Of a stretch of 64,000 nt of DNA, positions 23,278 through 32,702 are shown in pieces. The notes beneath the pieces are model-generated. The model saw only the letters and a program-made list of their open reading frames with translations. It was not told where the DNA came from and did no database searches. Each line of letters opens with the position of its first letter. Position 1 is the first letter of the stretch. The stretch comes from Colivicinus sp963607765 (GTDB taxonomy: Bacteria > Bacillota_I > Bacilli_A > Erysipelotrichales > Erysipelotrichaceae). A program made the translations under genes and the position numbers. The stretch is from assembly GCA_963607765.1 (NCBI GenBank), contig CAVDDT010000005.1, forward strand, positions 1 to 64,000, given 5' to 3'.

Positions 23278-26200
23278 ATGGCTACTAAATCTAAAAATAC
23301 AGTGAAAAAAACTGTTGATTCTAAAAAGAAAAATACTTCAATAAAGAAAACTACTGTTTCTGATGAAATCAAAAAAACAAAAAAGGCAATTGCTGATACA
23401 AACAAAGATATTGCTTCTTTAAACAAAGAAAGAGAAAAGATTACTAGACTTCATAATACTAAAGTTTCTAAGACTAGGGAAAATCATAGTAAGGCTGTTT
23501 CTAACTTGAGTGTTGAAAAAGAAAATATTATAAATGATATAAAGGCAGTTGAAAACAATATTGATTCTAATAATAAGAAACATGAAATAAATTTAAAGAC
23601 AGTTGAAGCTAAAAAGAATAAAGTAAAAAAAGACATTGTTAATTTAGTTAATGATGAGCTTTCTTCTAGCCAAGCCAATAATGAAAAAGAAAAAACTTCT
23701 TATCAAGATAAATTGAATGAGTATCGTTCTTTAAAGAAGGCTCAAACTGATGAATATAATAAAAATATTAAGGATTTAAGTTCAAAGAGTAATGAAGAAA
23801 TTTCTAAGATTAAATCTAAAAAGAAAGATTTGGAAAATGAAATTTCTTCTGTTAAGGCTGATAGTGAAAAACAAATCGATGAGTTAAATGAAGAAATTTC
23901 TAATTTAAACATTAAAAATGTAGATGATTTAAAACAAGCTGATTCTTCCAATAAACAAATAGAGAAAAACGAAACTGTTAAATCTAGAAAAAGTGTAGCA
24001 GATAAAGAAGCTGAACTTGATGATTTAAAAGTTAAACTTGAGGAATTAAATTACCAAAAGGAAAAAGTTTCTAAAGAAAACGAGAATTTAAAAGCTCAAT
24101 GTGATGCTGAATATAATCTTTTGCTTTCAAAAAATGATGCAGAAATCAAAAATCTTAATTATGAAAATGACAATTTAAGAAATGATTTAGCTTTAAAGAA
24201 AGAAGAAGAAAACAGTAAGTCTATTAAAAATGATGAAGAGTATAAGAAACTTCTTTCGGAAGTTGAATCATATTCTAAGTTATATAGCGAAGATGAAAAT
24301 GCTTCTTATGCTAAAATTAGCGATAAATTGAATTCAAAAGATTCCGAATACAAAAATAAGTTTTCTGCTTTCATCGATAAATTGGATGAAACTTTAAATC
24401 TTGAGAAACAAGCTCAGGCTAAACAAATTGATAATTTAAAATATCGTTTAAGCCAAGAAAAAGAGGAATTTGACAAGCGTAAACTATATTTAATTGATAG
24501 ATATAATGATAATGAAGCTGAATATAAGAAGACTATCACCAGTCTTACTAATGATAATTTGGAACTTGAAAGCAAATTAAATGAGCTTAAAAAATCTTAT
24601 AGCGCTAAAATCGATGAATTAAAGTCTAATATTGAATCAATCAAGAAAGAAAATGAAAAGCCTCTTGAAGAAAAAGAAAACGAACTTAAAGAAAAGCTTG
24701 TTCTTATTGAAAAAGATAAGAATGATCAAATTTCTAAGATTGAAGATGAAAAGGCTGTTGTTAATAACGAAATTGACAACGTTAATGTCTTAATCGAAAA
24801 ATTAAAAGATGAGATTAAGGAATATACTAAGAAGTCTTCAGAAAACAAAGAAAAGGCTATTAGTAAGCACAATGAAACCATTGCTTTATTAAAAGATAAG
24901 ATTGATGCTAGTAAAGCTGATTTAGAGAAGTTTAATAAAGAGGTTGTTTTATTAAATAGTGATGAACATCAAAAGAAATTAAGCGAGATTGAGAATAAGA
25001 AAAATTCTTTAAAAGAAAATCATGAAAAAATATTGTCTTCAATTGAAAAAGAATTTAATGAAAAATGTGCCTCTTTAGAAGATAAATATAACCAAGATAT
25101 TAATGAAGCTACAAGCCAACATGAAAAGGATTTAGATAGTTTGAAAGCTGAACATGAGAAGAATGTCGCTTCTTATGAAAAACAAGCTGATGAACAAAGA
25201 AAAGTATTTGAACAACAAAAAGGCATTGTTAATAACCAACTTCTAACTCTTAAGGAAAATAGTGATACTCAAATTGCTCGTCTTCAAAAGGAAAGAAGTG
25301 AGCTTTTGTGCAAAATTCAAGAATTAAAAGATGAGCTTAATATGCAAGAAGATTCATATAATGTTTCAAAGAAAAATCTTGAGGATGAACATCAAGCTAG
25401 TTTAGATAAATTAGATAAGGAATTTAATGATTCTGTAAGTGACTGTGAAAACAAGTTCAATGTTAATAAAGAATCTATCGAAAATGAAATAGTTTCTCTT
25501 AAAGAAGTTCTTGAAAATAAAAAGAGCGAGTATGCTAGAAAATTAAATGAATTTGAAGTTGAAAAGAAGACTATTGAAGATGAATATGATGTCTTAAATA
25601 GCCAAAATAATTTAGCTATACAAAGCGCTAATGAAGAACTTGAAAATGCTAATAACGAATACGCTAGTGCTAAGAGTAATTATGATACTGAGTATAAGCA
25701 ATTAAATGATGAATTAGCTTTGAAACAAAGTGAACTTAATGCTTATAAGAAAAATCTTAATGACTTAGTAAATTCTAAAAAAGAAGAGGTTAAAAATAAG
25801 ATTGCTGAAGTATCAACTTCTTTTGCTAGTAGATTGAATGATAAGAAGGCTCAATATAAGGAAAAACAAGATGCTCTTAAGAGTGCATATGATAGTGAAA
25901 TAAATCAAAAGAAAAATGAACTTGAGAATGCTAAAAGCGAGTATGATAGGACTGTTGAGCTTACTAAGAATCTTGTTAGTAAGAAAGAAAAAGACTATTC
26001 TAATGCTTATAATAGTCAATTAGAAAAGACTAATGAAATTTCTAAATTGTTTAGTGAACTAAATAGCGAGAATGCCTTGAAGCGTAGCAATTGGGAAAGT
26101 GAGCTAAAAACAAGCAAAGAAAACTTCAATAGTGATATCGAAAAGCTTAAAGCTGCTTATTTAAATGATTTAGAGGATAAAAAAGCATCATATGATGAGA

Positions 26201-27201
26201 AACTTCTTGATTTAAATAATGTAAAATCTAATCTAAAACAAGAGATTTCTAGCTTACAAAAGGATCTTGCTGATAGTCAAGACAAATTTACTAAATATAA
26301 AGATGAAAAGGCACAAGAGCTTAAGAAACTTAAAGAGGATACTAATACTTATTTGAATGATATCAATAAGAAGCTCGCTTCATTAGCTAATAAACAAAAC
26401 GAGTTAACTAATACTCATGCTTCTAGAATGCATGACATGAAAAAGCAAATTAGTAAAATCGTTCAAGGCTTTGATGAACTTGAGAAGATTAAACCTTTCA
26501 CTTTAAAACAATCTGAACAGGATGAGGATGATTCTTTATTAAAATTAGCTGAGGATTTTAAGACTAATATGGCTGATTTAGAGAATGAACATAAGAGCAT
26601 TCTTGAAAAACTAAAATCTGATAAGAATGTGATTTTAGAAAAGATTAGTAAAGAATATGAAGAGATTGTTTCTCAAACAGGCAGTTTTAAGAATAGTTAT
26701 GATAATGATGTTAAGGAATTATCTGATACATATGATAAATTGATTGCTGATGAAAAAGCTAAACAAGAATCACTTAACAATGAAATAAGCATTGATAAAA
26801 ATAAGACTAGTGAAGCTTATAGCAATTATGCTACTGCCTTAAATGTAGCAAGTAATGATTATAAAAAGACCAAGAATGCTTTAGCGTTAGATAATTCTTC
26901 TAAGCAAGAAGCTCTTGACAGTTACTATAATAATGAAATTAATAAGGCTAATAAGGATATTGATTCTTTAAATGATGCAAAGGATTCTTTAGAAAATAGT
27001 AATTTAAAGATTAAAGAAGCATATGATGTTTTAGATAATTCTTTAAGTGAAAAGCGTATTGCTTTAAAAGAGTTGTTTAATACTAAATTAAATGAGATTA
27101 ATGCTCATTATGAAATGCTTGTTGAAGAAAGAAAGAAACAAAACAGCCAATCTAATATTCTAAATGATGAAGTTGTTGATTGTTTTAAGAAAACAAAGTA
27201 A
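23278..27201 (+). CDS. Giant coiled-coil protein, 1307 residues
   Basis: Almost the entire protein is Lys/Glu/Asp/Asn/Leu heptad-like sequence with very few Pro or Gly, predicting a rod well over 100 nm long if fully helical. The first 30 residues are a basic head (KSKNTVKKTVDSKKKNTSIKK). There is no signal peptide, membrane helix, Walker motif or SMC hinge, so it is not an SMC ATPase. Recurrent phrases (SLKAEHEK, LNDELALK, ENEI, SYDEK) suggest growth by duplication. The next gene starts inside its stop codon (TAATG), which couples it to a membrane protein. Role unknown; a cytoskeletal or cell-shape scaffold is one possibility. Confidence 0.85.
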   Translation: MATKSKNTVKKTVDSKKKNTSIKKTTVSDEIKKTKKAIADTNKDIASLNKEREKITRLHNTKVSKTRENHSKAVSNLSVEKENIINDIKAVENNIDSNNKKHEINLKTVEAKKNKVKKDIVNLVNDELSSSQANNEKEKTSYQDKLNEYRSLKKAQTDEYNKNIKDLSSKSNEEISKIKSKKKDLENEISSVKADSEKQIDELNEEISNLNIKNVDDLKQADSSNKQIEKNETVKSRKSVADKEAELDDLKVKLEELNYQKEKVSKENENLKAQCDAEYNLLLSKNDAEIKNLNYENDNLRNDLALKKEEENSKSIKNDEEYKKLLSEVESYSKLYSEDENASYAKISDKLNSKDSEYKNKFSAFIDKLDETLNLEKQAQAKQIDNLKYRLSQEKEEFDKRKLYLIDRYNDNEAEYKKTITSLTNDNLELESKLNELKKSYSAKIDELKSNIESIKKENEKPLEEKENELKEKLVLIEKDKNDQISKIEDEKAVVNNEIDNVNVLIEKLKDEIKEYTKKSSENKEKAISKHNETIALLKDKIDASKADLEKFNKEVVLLNSDEHQKKLSEIENKKNSLKENHEKILSSIEKEFNEKCASLEDKYNQDINEATSQHEKDLDSLKAEHEKNVASYEKQADEQRKVFEQQKGIVNNQLLTLKENSDTQIARLQKERSELLCKIQELKDELNMQEDSYNVSKKNLEDEHQASLDKLDKEFNDSVSDCENKFNVNKESIENEIVSLKEVLENKKSEYARKLNEFEVEKKTIEDEYDVLNSQNNLAIQSANEELENANNEYASAKSNYDTEYKQLNDELALKQSELNAYKKNLNDLVNSKKEEVKNKIAEVSTSFASRLNDKKAQYKEKQDALKSAYDSEINQKKNELENAKSEYDRTVELTKNLVSKKEKDYSNAYNSQLEKTNEISKLFSELNSENALKRSNWESELKTSKENFNSDIEKLKAAYLNDLEDKKASYDEKLLDLNNVKSNLKQEISSLQKDLADSQDKFTKYKDEKAQELKKLKEDTNTYLNDINKKLASLANKQNELTNTHASRMHDMKKQISKIVQGFDELEKIKPFTLKQSEQDEDDSLLKLAEDFKTNMADLENEHKSILEKLKSDKNVILEKISKEYEEIVSQTGSFKNSYDNDVKELSDTYDKLIADEKAKQESLNNEISIDKNKTSEAYSNYATALNVASNDYKKTKNALALDNSSKQEALDSYYNNEINKANKDIDSLNDAKDSLENSNLKIKEAYDVLDNSLSEKRIALKELFNTKLNEINAHYEMLVEERKKQNSQSNILNDEVVDCFKKTK

Positions 27202-27800
27202 TGTCGTTATTGTTTATATTAGAAATAATTGGCACCATTGCTTTTTCTATTTCTGGTTCGCTAGTTGCAATCAAAAGTAAGATGGATATCTTCGGAGTCA
27301 TTATGCTTGGCCTTACTACAGCTGTAGGTGGCGGCATTTTAAGAGATGTAATTTTAGGTGTAATACCTCCAAGCATTTTTGATAATCCGATTTTCATTAT
27401 TGTCTCAATCGTTGTTTCACTAATTGTCTTTGTTCCAAGAGTAAGAGAATATCTTGTTAAACTTGATGTTTTAATTCAAATAATGGATGCTATTGGATTA
27501 GCTATTTTTGCGGTAATAGGAACTGAAACCTCGTTAAGTTACAATAATCTTCTATTATCATTATTTGCTGGCACTTTAACTGGCGTTGGCGGTGGTGTAA
27601 TGAGGGATGTTTTTGCTGGAACAAAACTATATATTTTTACCAAACATTTCTATGCTTGCGCGGCTATTATTGGATCTCTTATTTCTTTTTATCTATTTAA
27701 GATAGATGAAAATTTAGCTATCATCGTTGGCTTTATGATTATTTTTTCACTTCGAATGTTAGCTTATAAATATAAATGGAATTTGCCTAAGGCAAAATAG
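27201..27800 (+). CDS. TRIC/YicG-type (UPF0126) membrane protein
   Basis: 199 residues, about seven helices built from two inverted-repeat-like halves, each with the family signature: VGGGILRDVILG (near residue 46) and VGGGVMRDVFAG (near residue 132). Prokaryotic relatives are trimeric cation channels or, for YicG, reported glycine transporters. Start overlaps the coiled-coil stop; nine bases later the LCP gene begins. Confidence 0.88.
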   Translation: MSLLFILEIIGTIAFSISGSLVAIKSKMDIFGVIMLGLTTAVGGGILRDVILGVIPPSIFDNPIFIIVSIVVSLIVFVPRVREYLVKLDVLIQIMDAIGLAIFAVIGTETSLSYNNLLLSLFAGTLTGVGGGVMRDVFAGTKLYIFTKHFYACAAIIGSLISFYLFKIDENLAIIVGFMIIFSLRMLAYKYKWNLPKAK

Positions 27801-27808
27801 GGGGACAT

Positions 27809-29191
27809 ATGAAAAAGTTTTTAAAGGTGCTTCTTTGTTTATCACTTTTAGCGTGTAGTGCTTGTTCAAGTGGCAAAGAGAAGTCAAACGAGAAAGAGGT
27901 TCTTTATTATTCAGCTGATATTCGTATTGTAACTAAAGACTTAAAGAGTACAAGTGAATTAACCGATAAGGTTCTTGCAGTACAAAGTAGTTTTGATAAG
28001 GAATATTCTGATTATGTTATTGAACAATTAAAGAATGAGGGAATAGAACTAAGTGAAGATAATCTTCATTGGTTTACTAACTATTCTGAGATTAAATTTG
28101 ATATTGATGATGGTTCAATTGACGCTTGGGTTATTTATGATAATCGTGAGGATACAATTGTTGATTATCGAAATGATTATAATCCTAGCGATTATACAAC
28201 TCTTGCAACTTACAATATTCCTTATTATGAGCAAGAGGAAGCCGATACTTCTGATTATGTTGATTATTTATATAATAAGCCTTTTATGGTAATGCTTAAT
28301 GGCTTAGATGGATATGGCGAGAATTCTGTTCACGAGTGGAGTCAATACCGTAATGATGTTAATCATTTGCTAGTGGTAAATCCAGAAAAGAAACATATTT
28401 TAATCGTTTCTATTCCAAGAGATTCTTACATTACAAATATAGTTACTGGCTATAAAGACAAGTTTACGCATTTTTGCCAAAATGGTCCTGATAATCCAGC
28501 TAATTCATTGGGTAGCTTGCTTGACGTAGATATTCCATACTATTGTATGACTTCATTTACTTGGTTTGTTTATGGCATTAATGAACTAGGAGGAGTTAAG
28601 GTTGATGTACCTATGGATGGACATTTAGATATGGATTCTACACGTGATGTAGCTAATCCTCAAACTTATGAGAAAGGTGTTCATAATTTGTATGGTGAGA
28701 CCGCTTTAGCTCTTGCGAGAAATAGAAAGTACGATGGCATTGTTAATAATGATCAAGGCCGCATTAGAAACCAAGCTTTAATTTTGAATGGTTTAATTAG
28801 CAAAATAGCTAATCATCCATATTTGCTAAATATGGTAGGTATGAGTTGGCTATTTGATTATCTTTGTGAAAATAATTTCTCTAGTGAAGAAAAGACTACT
28901 TTGTTTGCGTTAGCTCAAACTTTTGCGGATGGTTATACAATTGATAACTATTTCTTGGAGGGAGATGGAAACTTGCATGATAATGGCACTTATTATGTAG
29001 ATTTATATGATGAAAGTATTGAAATTGCCAAAGGCAAGATTGAGCTTGTCACAAGTGGCAGTGTTTCAAAAGATAATCCATATTATGATCAAATTATGAC
29101 TGGTTATATTACCGGTGGTGCAGGTACTGAAAGCGATGGCGATAATGGCTATATCGGTACTACATACGATTTATCTACAGTTTTTGAATAA
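27809..29191 (+). CDS. LytR-CpsA-Psr (LCP) family lipoprotein
   Basis: 460 residues. The signal peptide carries lipobox-like LLACSACSS (Cys near 17 or 20). The LCP core has LLVVNPEKKHILIVSIPRDSYI, the ELGGVKVDVP strand and the pyrophosphate-binding GETALALARNRK with R...DQGRIRNQ. LCP enzymes transfer teichoic acids or other glycopolymers to peptidoglycan. Most are anchored by a membrane helix, so the lipobox form is less usual. A further domain precedes the LCP core (about residues 30-160). GGGG site before ATG; terminator follows. Confidence 0.9.
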   Translation: MKKFLKVLLCLSLLACSACSSGKEKSNEKEVLYYSADIRIVTKDLKSTSELTDKVLAVQSSFDKEYSDYVIEQLKNEGIELSEDNLHWFTNYSEIKFDIDDGSIDAWVIYDNREDTIVDYRNDYNPSDYTTLATYNIPYYEQEEADTSDYVDYLYNKPFMVMLNGLDGYGENSVHEWSQYRNDVNHLLVVNPEKKHILIVSIPRDSYITNIVTGYKDKFTHFCQNGPDNPANSLGSLLDVDIPYYCMTSFTWFVYGINELGGVKVDVPMDGHLDMDSTRDVANPQTYEKGVHNLYGETALALARNRKYDGIVNNDQGRIRNQALILNGLISKIANHPYLLNMVGMSWLFDYLCENNFSSEEKTTLFALAQTFADGYTIDNYFLEGDGNLHDNGTYYVDLYDESIEIAKGKIELVTSGSVSKDNPYYDQIMTGYITGGAGTESDGDNGYIGTTYDLSTVFE

Positions 29192-29213
29192 AAAAGGCGT
29201 TAATCGCCTTTTT
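29191..29213 (+). terminator. Intrinsic terminator after LCP gene
   Basis: AAAAAGGCG, loop TTAAT, CGCCTTTTT. The following TATAAT begins five bases later. Confidence 0.85.
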
Positions 29214-29217
29214 GTAT

Positions 29218-29223
29218 TATAAT
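29218..29223 (+). promoter_or_regulatory. -10 box TATAAT, leaderless start of deaminase/patatin unit
   Basis: TATAAT ends seven bases before ATG 29231. The ATG at 29222 overlaps the box itself and cannot be the start of an mRNA made from it. Confidence 0.6.
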
Positions 29224-29230
29224 GGGGCAA

Positions 29231-31696
29231 ATGAAATACTATAGTAGCTTATATTTGGATTTGGAAAAGGACATTGTAATTGATTTTTATAAAGATAAAA
29301 ATAATTATTATTATGTTTTAAGAACTCCAAATCACAAGACTGGCAATCTTATTTCTAATTTAGCAAAAGTTTGTAAGCTTCCAATTTCGACAGATGATAA
29401 TGGTTTAAAGATAATTAAGGGCAATGTGCCTTCTTATATAAACGAGGAAAATAAACGAATTCATATTTTAAAGTTTGCTGGTAAGACGATAGCTGTAATT
29501 AATTCTAAGGGTGTAATTATGAGAAGAGCTACTGTTCCAGCTATTGCGAAGACTTTTATGTCTCAATCAAAGGACTTATCTCTTCCTTTAAACAATGTTT
29601 TTGTTAGAACTTATATTGAAGAGGAATATAAGTTTCAAACTGATTTGCATACGCATATGAATGCTAATCTTTATCCCGATGTTTTGATTGCGTTAGGCAT
29701 TTATCATCAAATTAGATATCCTTATTACTACATTAAGAAATTGGGCTTAAAGTTAAGTGCTAAGCAATACAATTTTTTAGAAAAACAAAGAAATAAGGTT
29801 TCTTTGAAGTTTTCAGATTCTTCTTTAAAAGGAAAGTATAGGGAAAGAAGAATTGATGATAATACTTTTATTAATTTTGCTGATTTGATATTAAATAATA
29901 TCAAGGATTCAACATTTAATATTAATAAGATTAGAGTTTCGCTGGCTATTTTAAAGGATGGCCAAGCTGTTTTTACTAATTTAGAGAAACTTTATATGTA
30001 TCGCTATGTTTTTGCTAAGGGAAAAGAAAGCGATAAGAAAATTGTTTTAAAAAATTTCGATAAACTATTTGATTTAGATATTAGGAATTATTTAAATTCG
30101 ATGCTTGCTGATGGTGAAAATAATGACTATAGAAACAATAGTTTGCTTCAAGATAAATTGTTATGGATTGCTAGAATGTATAGAGATAGTGGCATCAAGT
30201 ATGTCGAAATTTCTAACACTACTTTAGTTAAAAATAGTGATGAGCCGATTGATTTCTTAAAAGAAGTTCATTATATTTTGCCGCTAATTGAAAAGGAAAC
30301 AGGCGTAAGAATCAGATTTTTGGCGGCTTTAAGAAGAATCCCTTTAACTTTAGTTAAGGATGAAATTACTTCTGACAATTATTTAAGTGAAAATCTAGCG
30401 GTTTTAAAGGCTGTGTGCAAGGATCCTTATGTAGTTGGAAGTGATTTTGTTGGTGAAGAGATTAACGATATTACTGAGCTAAAGCCTATTATTAAGGAAC
30501 TTGTTGAATATGCTAAAGATGATCCTGACTTTACTATTAGGATTCATGCAGGAGAGAATGATTCTTTAAAAGATAATGTTTCTAATGCTTTAAAGTGTGT
30601 CAAAGATTCCTTAAGTGTTAATCAAAGAATGCCTCATTTAAGAATTGGACATGGTATTTATACAGCTAACTTAAAGACTAAGAAGGGAAAACAACTGATT
30701 AAGGATTTAAAAGACAATGATGTTGTTTTAGAGTTTCAATTGACTTCTAATGTTCGTTTAAATAATTTGGTTGTTTTGTCCAATCATCCAATAAAAGAAT
30801 ATTTAAGAAATGGCGTTAAGGCAGTGCAGGGTTCTGATGGCCCTGGTATTTATGGTACCAACTCCCTTGATGAAGAGCTTGCGTTAATTTCAATGTTGAA
30901 GCTAAATAAAAGTGATTTAAGCAAGATTTGCGATACTGAAAGGGAAATACTTAAAGAAAGCGAAAAGGCTTTTAAACGTAAAAGTATTGCCTTTGACAAG
31001 TTATGTAATGGTAGAACCTTTGAGGATGCTTTAAAAGAAGAAATTAAAAAGAATGTTTCGGATATTAAGAATATAAAATTAACTATTAAAGATAAATATG
31101 ATTCTTTTAAAGTATTAAACAATCAGGTACACGATTTTCCATTAGATAAGCTTCCTATTGTAGTTGCTGGCGGTAGTTTTAGTTCAAATGAAAAAATATC
31201 TAAGATGAATAGCTTTGAAAAAAAGATGATTGATAATCTTTTAAGAAAACTAAGTCCTAGTAAAGTATTTTTTGTGATTGGGCATAAGCTAAATGCTTAT
31301 GAAAAATATCTGTGGGAAAATAGAGGAAATCATGAAGTATACGCTATAGTGCCAAGAGATATTTCAAGCTTTGAAATGAAACGTTTGATAAAGGCTAATA
31401 TCCCCCTTAGAATATCACCGGAGCTGCTTGGAAATGGAATCTATAAATCATTTAATTATGAAATTTTTGAAAGAAGGCCTTCTTGTTTAATCGGAATTGA
31501 TGGCAATCTCTCTTTAGGCAATTTAATCCAAGAGGCTAAAAACGGAAAGGCTAAAGCTCTTATATATGTTTCAAATAATTCTTTTGCCTTAAAACAAAAA
31601 GCAAACACATTACAAGGATATGTTAAAATTTATATGAACGATAAAGATGTTCTTATGATGATAAGGGAAATCAAAAAGAAGATTAGGGAATTATAA
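29231..31696 (+). CDS. Large adenosine-deaminase-like amidohydrolase with C-terminal Rossmann/SLOG-like domain
   Basis: 821 residues from ATG 29231. Residues 1-130 are a novel N-terminal part. The deaminase-like barrel follows with all catalytic signatures: DLHTHMN (His140, His142), IHAGEN (His439, Glu442), IGHGIY (His474) and GSDGPG (Asp536), so it should bind zinc and be active. The insertion between first and second motifs is about 300 residues, far longer than in ordinary adenosine deaminase (about 330-350 residues in total). From residue 641 a second alpha/beta domain begins LPIVVAGGSFSS and continues VFFVIGHKLNAYEKYLW and ALIYVSNNS, resembling nucleotide-binding SLOG/Rossmann folds. It is coupled to a patatin by TAATG. 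Substrate unknown; a modified purine nucleoside or nucleotide is plausible. Confidence 0.8.
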   Translation: MKYYSSLYLDLEKDIVIDFYKDKNNYYYVLRTPNHKTGNLISNLAKVCKLPISTDDNGLKIIKGNVPSYINEENKRIHILKFAGKTIAVINSKGVIMRRATVPAIAKTFMSQSKDLSLPLNNVFVRTYIEEEYKFQTDLHTHMNANLYPDVLIALGIYHQIRYPYYYIKKLGLKLSAKQYNFLEKQRNKVSLKFSDSSLKGKYRERRIDDNTFINFADLILNNIKDSTFNINKIRVSLAILKDGQAVFTNLEKLYMYRYVFAKGKESDKKIVLKNFDKLFDLDIRNYLNSMLADGENNDYRNNSLLQDKLLWIARMYRDSGIKYVEISNTTLVKNSDEPIDFLKEVHYILPLIEKETGVRIRFLAALRRIPLTLVKDEITSDNYLSENLAVLKAVCKDPYVVGSDFVGEEINDITELKPIIKELVEYAKDDPDFTIRIHAGENDSLKDNVSNALKCVKDSLSVNQRMPHLRIGHGIYTANLKTKKGKQLIKDLKDNDVVLEFQLTSNVRLNNLVVLSNHPIKEYLRNGVKAVQGSDGPGIYGTNSLDEELALISMLKLNKSDLSKICDTEREILKESEKAFKRKSIAFDKLCNGRTFEDALKEEIKKNVSDIKNIKLTIKDKYDSFKVLNNQVHDFPLDKLPIVVAGGSFSSNEKISKMNSFEKKMIDNLLRKLSPSKVFFVIGHKLNAYEKYLWENRGNHEVYAIVPRDISSFEMKRLIKANIPLRISPELLGNGIYKSFNYEIFERRPSCLIGIDGNLSLGNLIQEAKNGKAKALIYVSNNSFALKQKANTLQGYVKIYMNDKDVLMMIREIKKKIREL

Positions 31697-32601
31697 TGGC
31701 TGAATTTAAAAATTTAAATAACTTAAAAGTTAAGAATTACGATGGAACTATTACCAAAGGCTGTTTGGTGCTAGAAGGTGGCGCATTTAGAGGCATTTAT
31801 ACAGCTGGTGTTTTAGATTATTTTATTGAAAATAATCTAAATCTAGATGTTTGCTATGGTGTATCTGCTGGCGCTCTAACGGCTACAAATTATATTGGCG
31901 GTTCTTTTGGAAGAAGTGCTCTTTTGATACTTGAACATCGTTTCAATAAAAGATATGTTGGTCTTCCCGCTTTAAAAGAATCGGGCAGTTTAGTAGGCTT
32001 TAACTTTATGTTTGAGGATTTAGCTAAAGAATATCCACTTAATGAAAAGAAAGTTTTTAGTGATGATAGAACTTTAAATATTGTCACAACAAATGTTAAA
32101 ACAGGAGAGGCTAATTATTTTACTAACCATATTGATAGGGATACTTTCTATAAGGCTATTAAAGCTAGTGCTAGTATCCCACTTATTTCAAAAATGGTTG
32201 AAATTAATGGAAATCTCTATTTAGATGGTGGTATAGCTACTAAAATTCCAATCAGAAAAGCATTAGATGACGGCAATAAAAAAATTATTTTTGTAGGTAC
32301 TAGAGATTCTTCTTATCGAAGAAAAACCAATACAAATGAAATCGAATTAGCTAAAGTTGCTTATAGCGAATATCCGGAATTTATTGAAGCTTTTGCCGCT
32401 GCCAACGATAATTATAATAAAGACTGTGATATGATTGATGATTTGGTTATTCAAAAGAAAATATATCGTATTACCCCAAGCAAGCCGGTTACCATTTCTA
32501 GATTAGAAAAAGATATTGATAAGTTAACTGATTTATATTATTTGGGTTACTTTGATGCAATGAGTAATTTTGATAGTATTATAGAATATCTTAATAGTTA
32601 A
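31696..32601 (+). CDS. Patatin-like phospholipase
   Basis: 301 residues. Oxyanion loop LEGGAFRGIYTAG, nucleophile elbow GVSAGAL (Ser57) and catalytic DGG (Asp177). Bacterial patatins with this RssA/YjjU-like layout hydrolyse acyl chains of lipids. No signal peptide. The start codon shares its A with the stop of the deaminase-like gene (TAATG), and AGGGA provides an SD, so the pair is strictly co-expressed. A second patatin (59098-59952) shares the motifs but is a separate locus. Confidence 0.92.
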   Translation: MAEFKNLNNLKVKNYDGTITKGCLVLEGGAFRGIYTAGVLDYFIENNLNLDVCYGVSAGALTATNYIGGSFGRSALLILEHRFNKRYVGLPALKESGSLVGFNFMFEDLAKEYPLNEKKVFSDDRTLNIVTTNVKTGEANYFTNHIDRDTFYKAIKASASIPLISKMVEINGNLYLDGGIATKIPIRKALDDGNKKIIFVGTRDSSYRRKTNTNEIELAKVAYSEYPEFIEAFAAANDNYNKDCDMIDDLVIQKKIYRITPSKPVTISRLEKDIDKLTDLYYLGYFDAMSNFDSIIEYLNS

Positions 32602-32616
32602 ATAATTGTGAAAATT

Positions 32617-32652
32617 AAAAGTGCTTTAGGAATTAACCTTAAGCACTTTTTA
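32617..32652. terminator. Bidirectional terminator
   Basis: AAAAGTGCTTTAGG, loop AATTAA, CCTTAAGCACTTTT: 14-bp stem with one mismatch, serving the patatin and the convergent transporter. Confidence 0.8.
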
Positions 32653-32702
32653 AATATAATCTTTTGATTGAAGAAAACATATTTTAATAGTATTGAGAAT
32701 TT

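Noticed and set aside
22330..23305. Apparent plus-strand reading frames across the tRNA region
   Set aside because: They run antisense through tRNA genes that fold and carry CCA ends. No SD and no family resemblance.
23278..27201. SMC or Rad50-type ATPase
   Set aside because: No Walker A/B, signature motif or hinge. It is coiled coil from end to end.
29222..29230. ATG at 29222 as start of the deaminase-like protein
   Set aside because: It overlaps the TATAAT (29218-29223), so it would not be in the RNA from that promoter. ATG 29231 fits the window's leaderless pattern.
29231..32601. A RADAR or CBASS defence system
   Set aside because: No RdrA-type ATPase, CD-NTase or Cap accessory gene is adjacent. 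Only the general enzyme classes are shared, so I do not name a known system.
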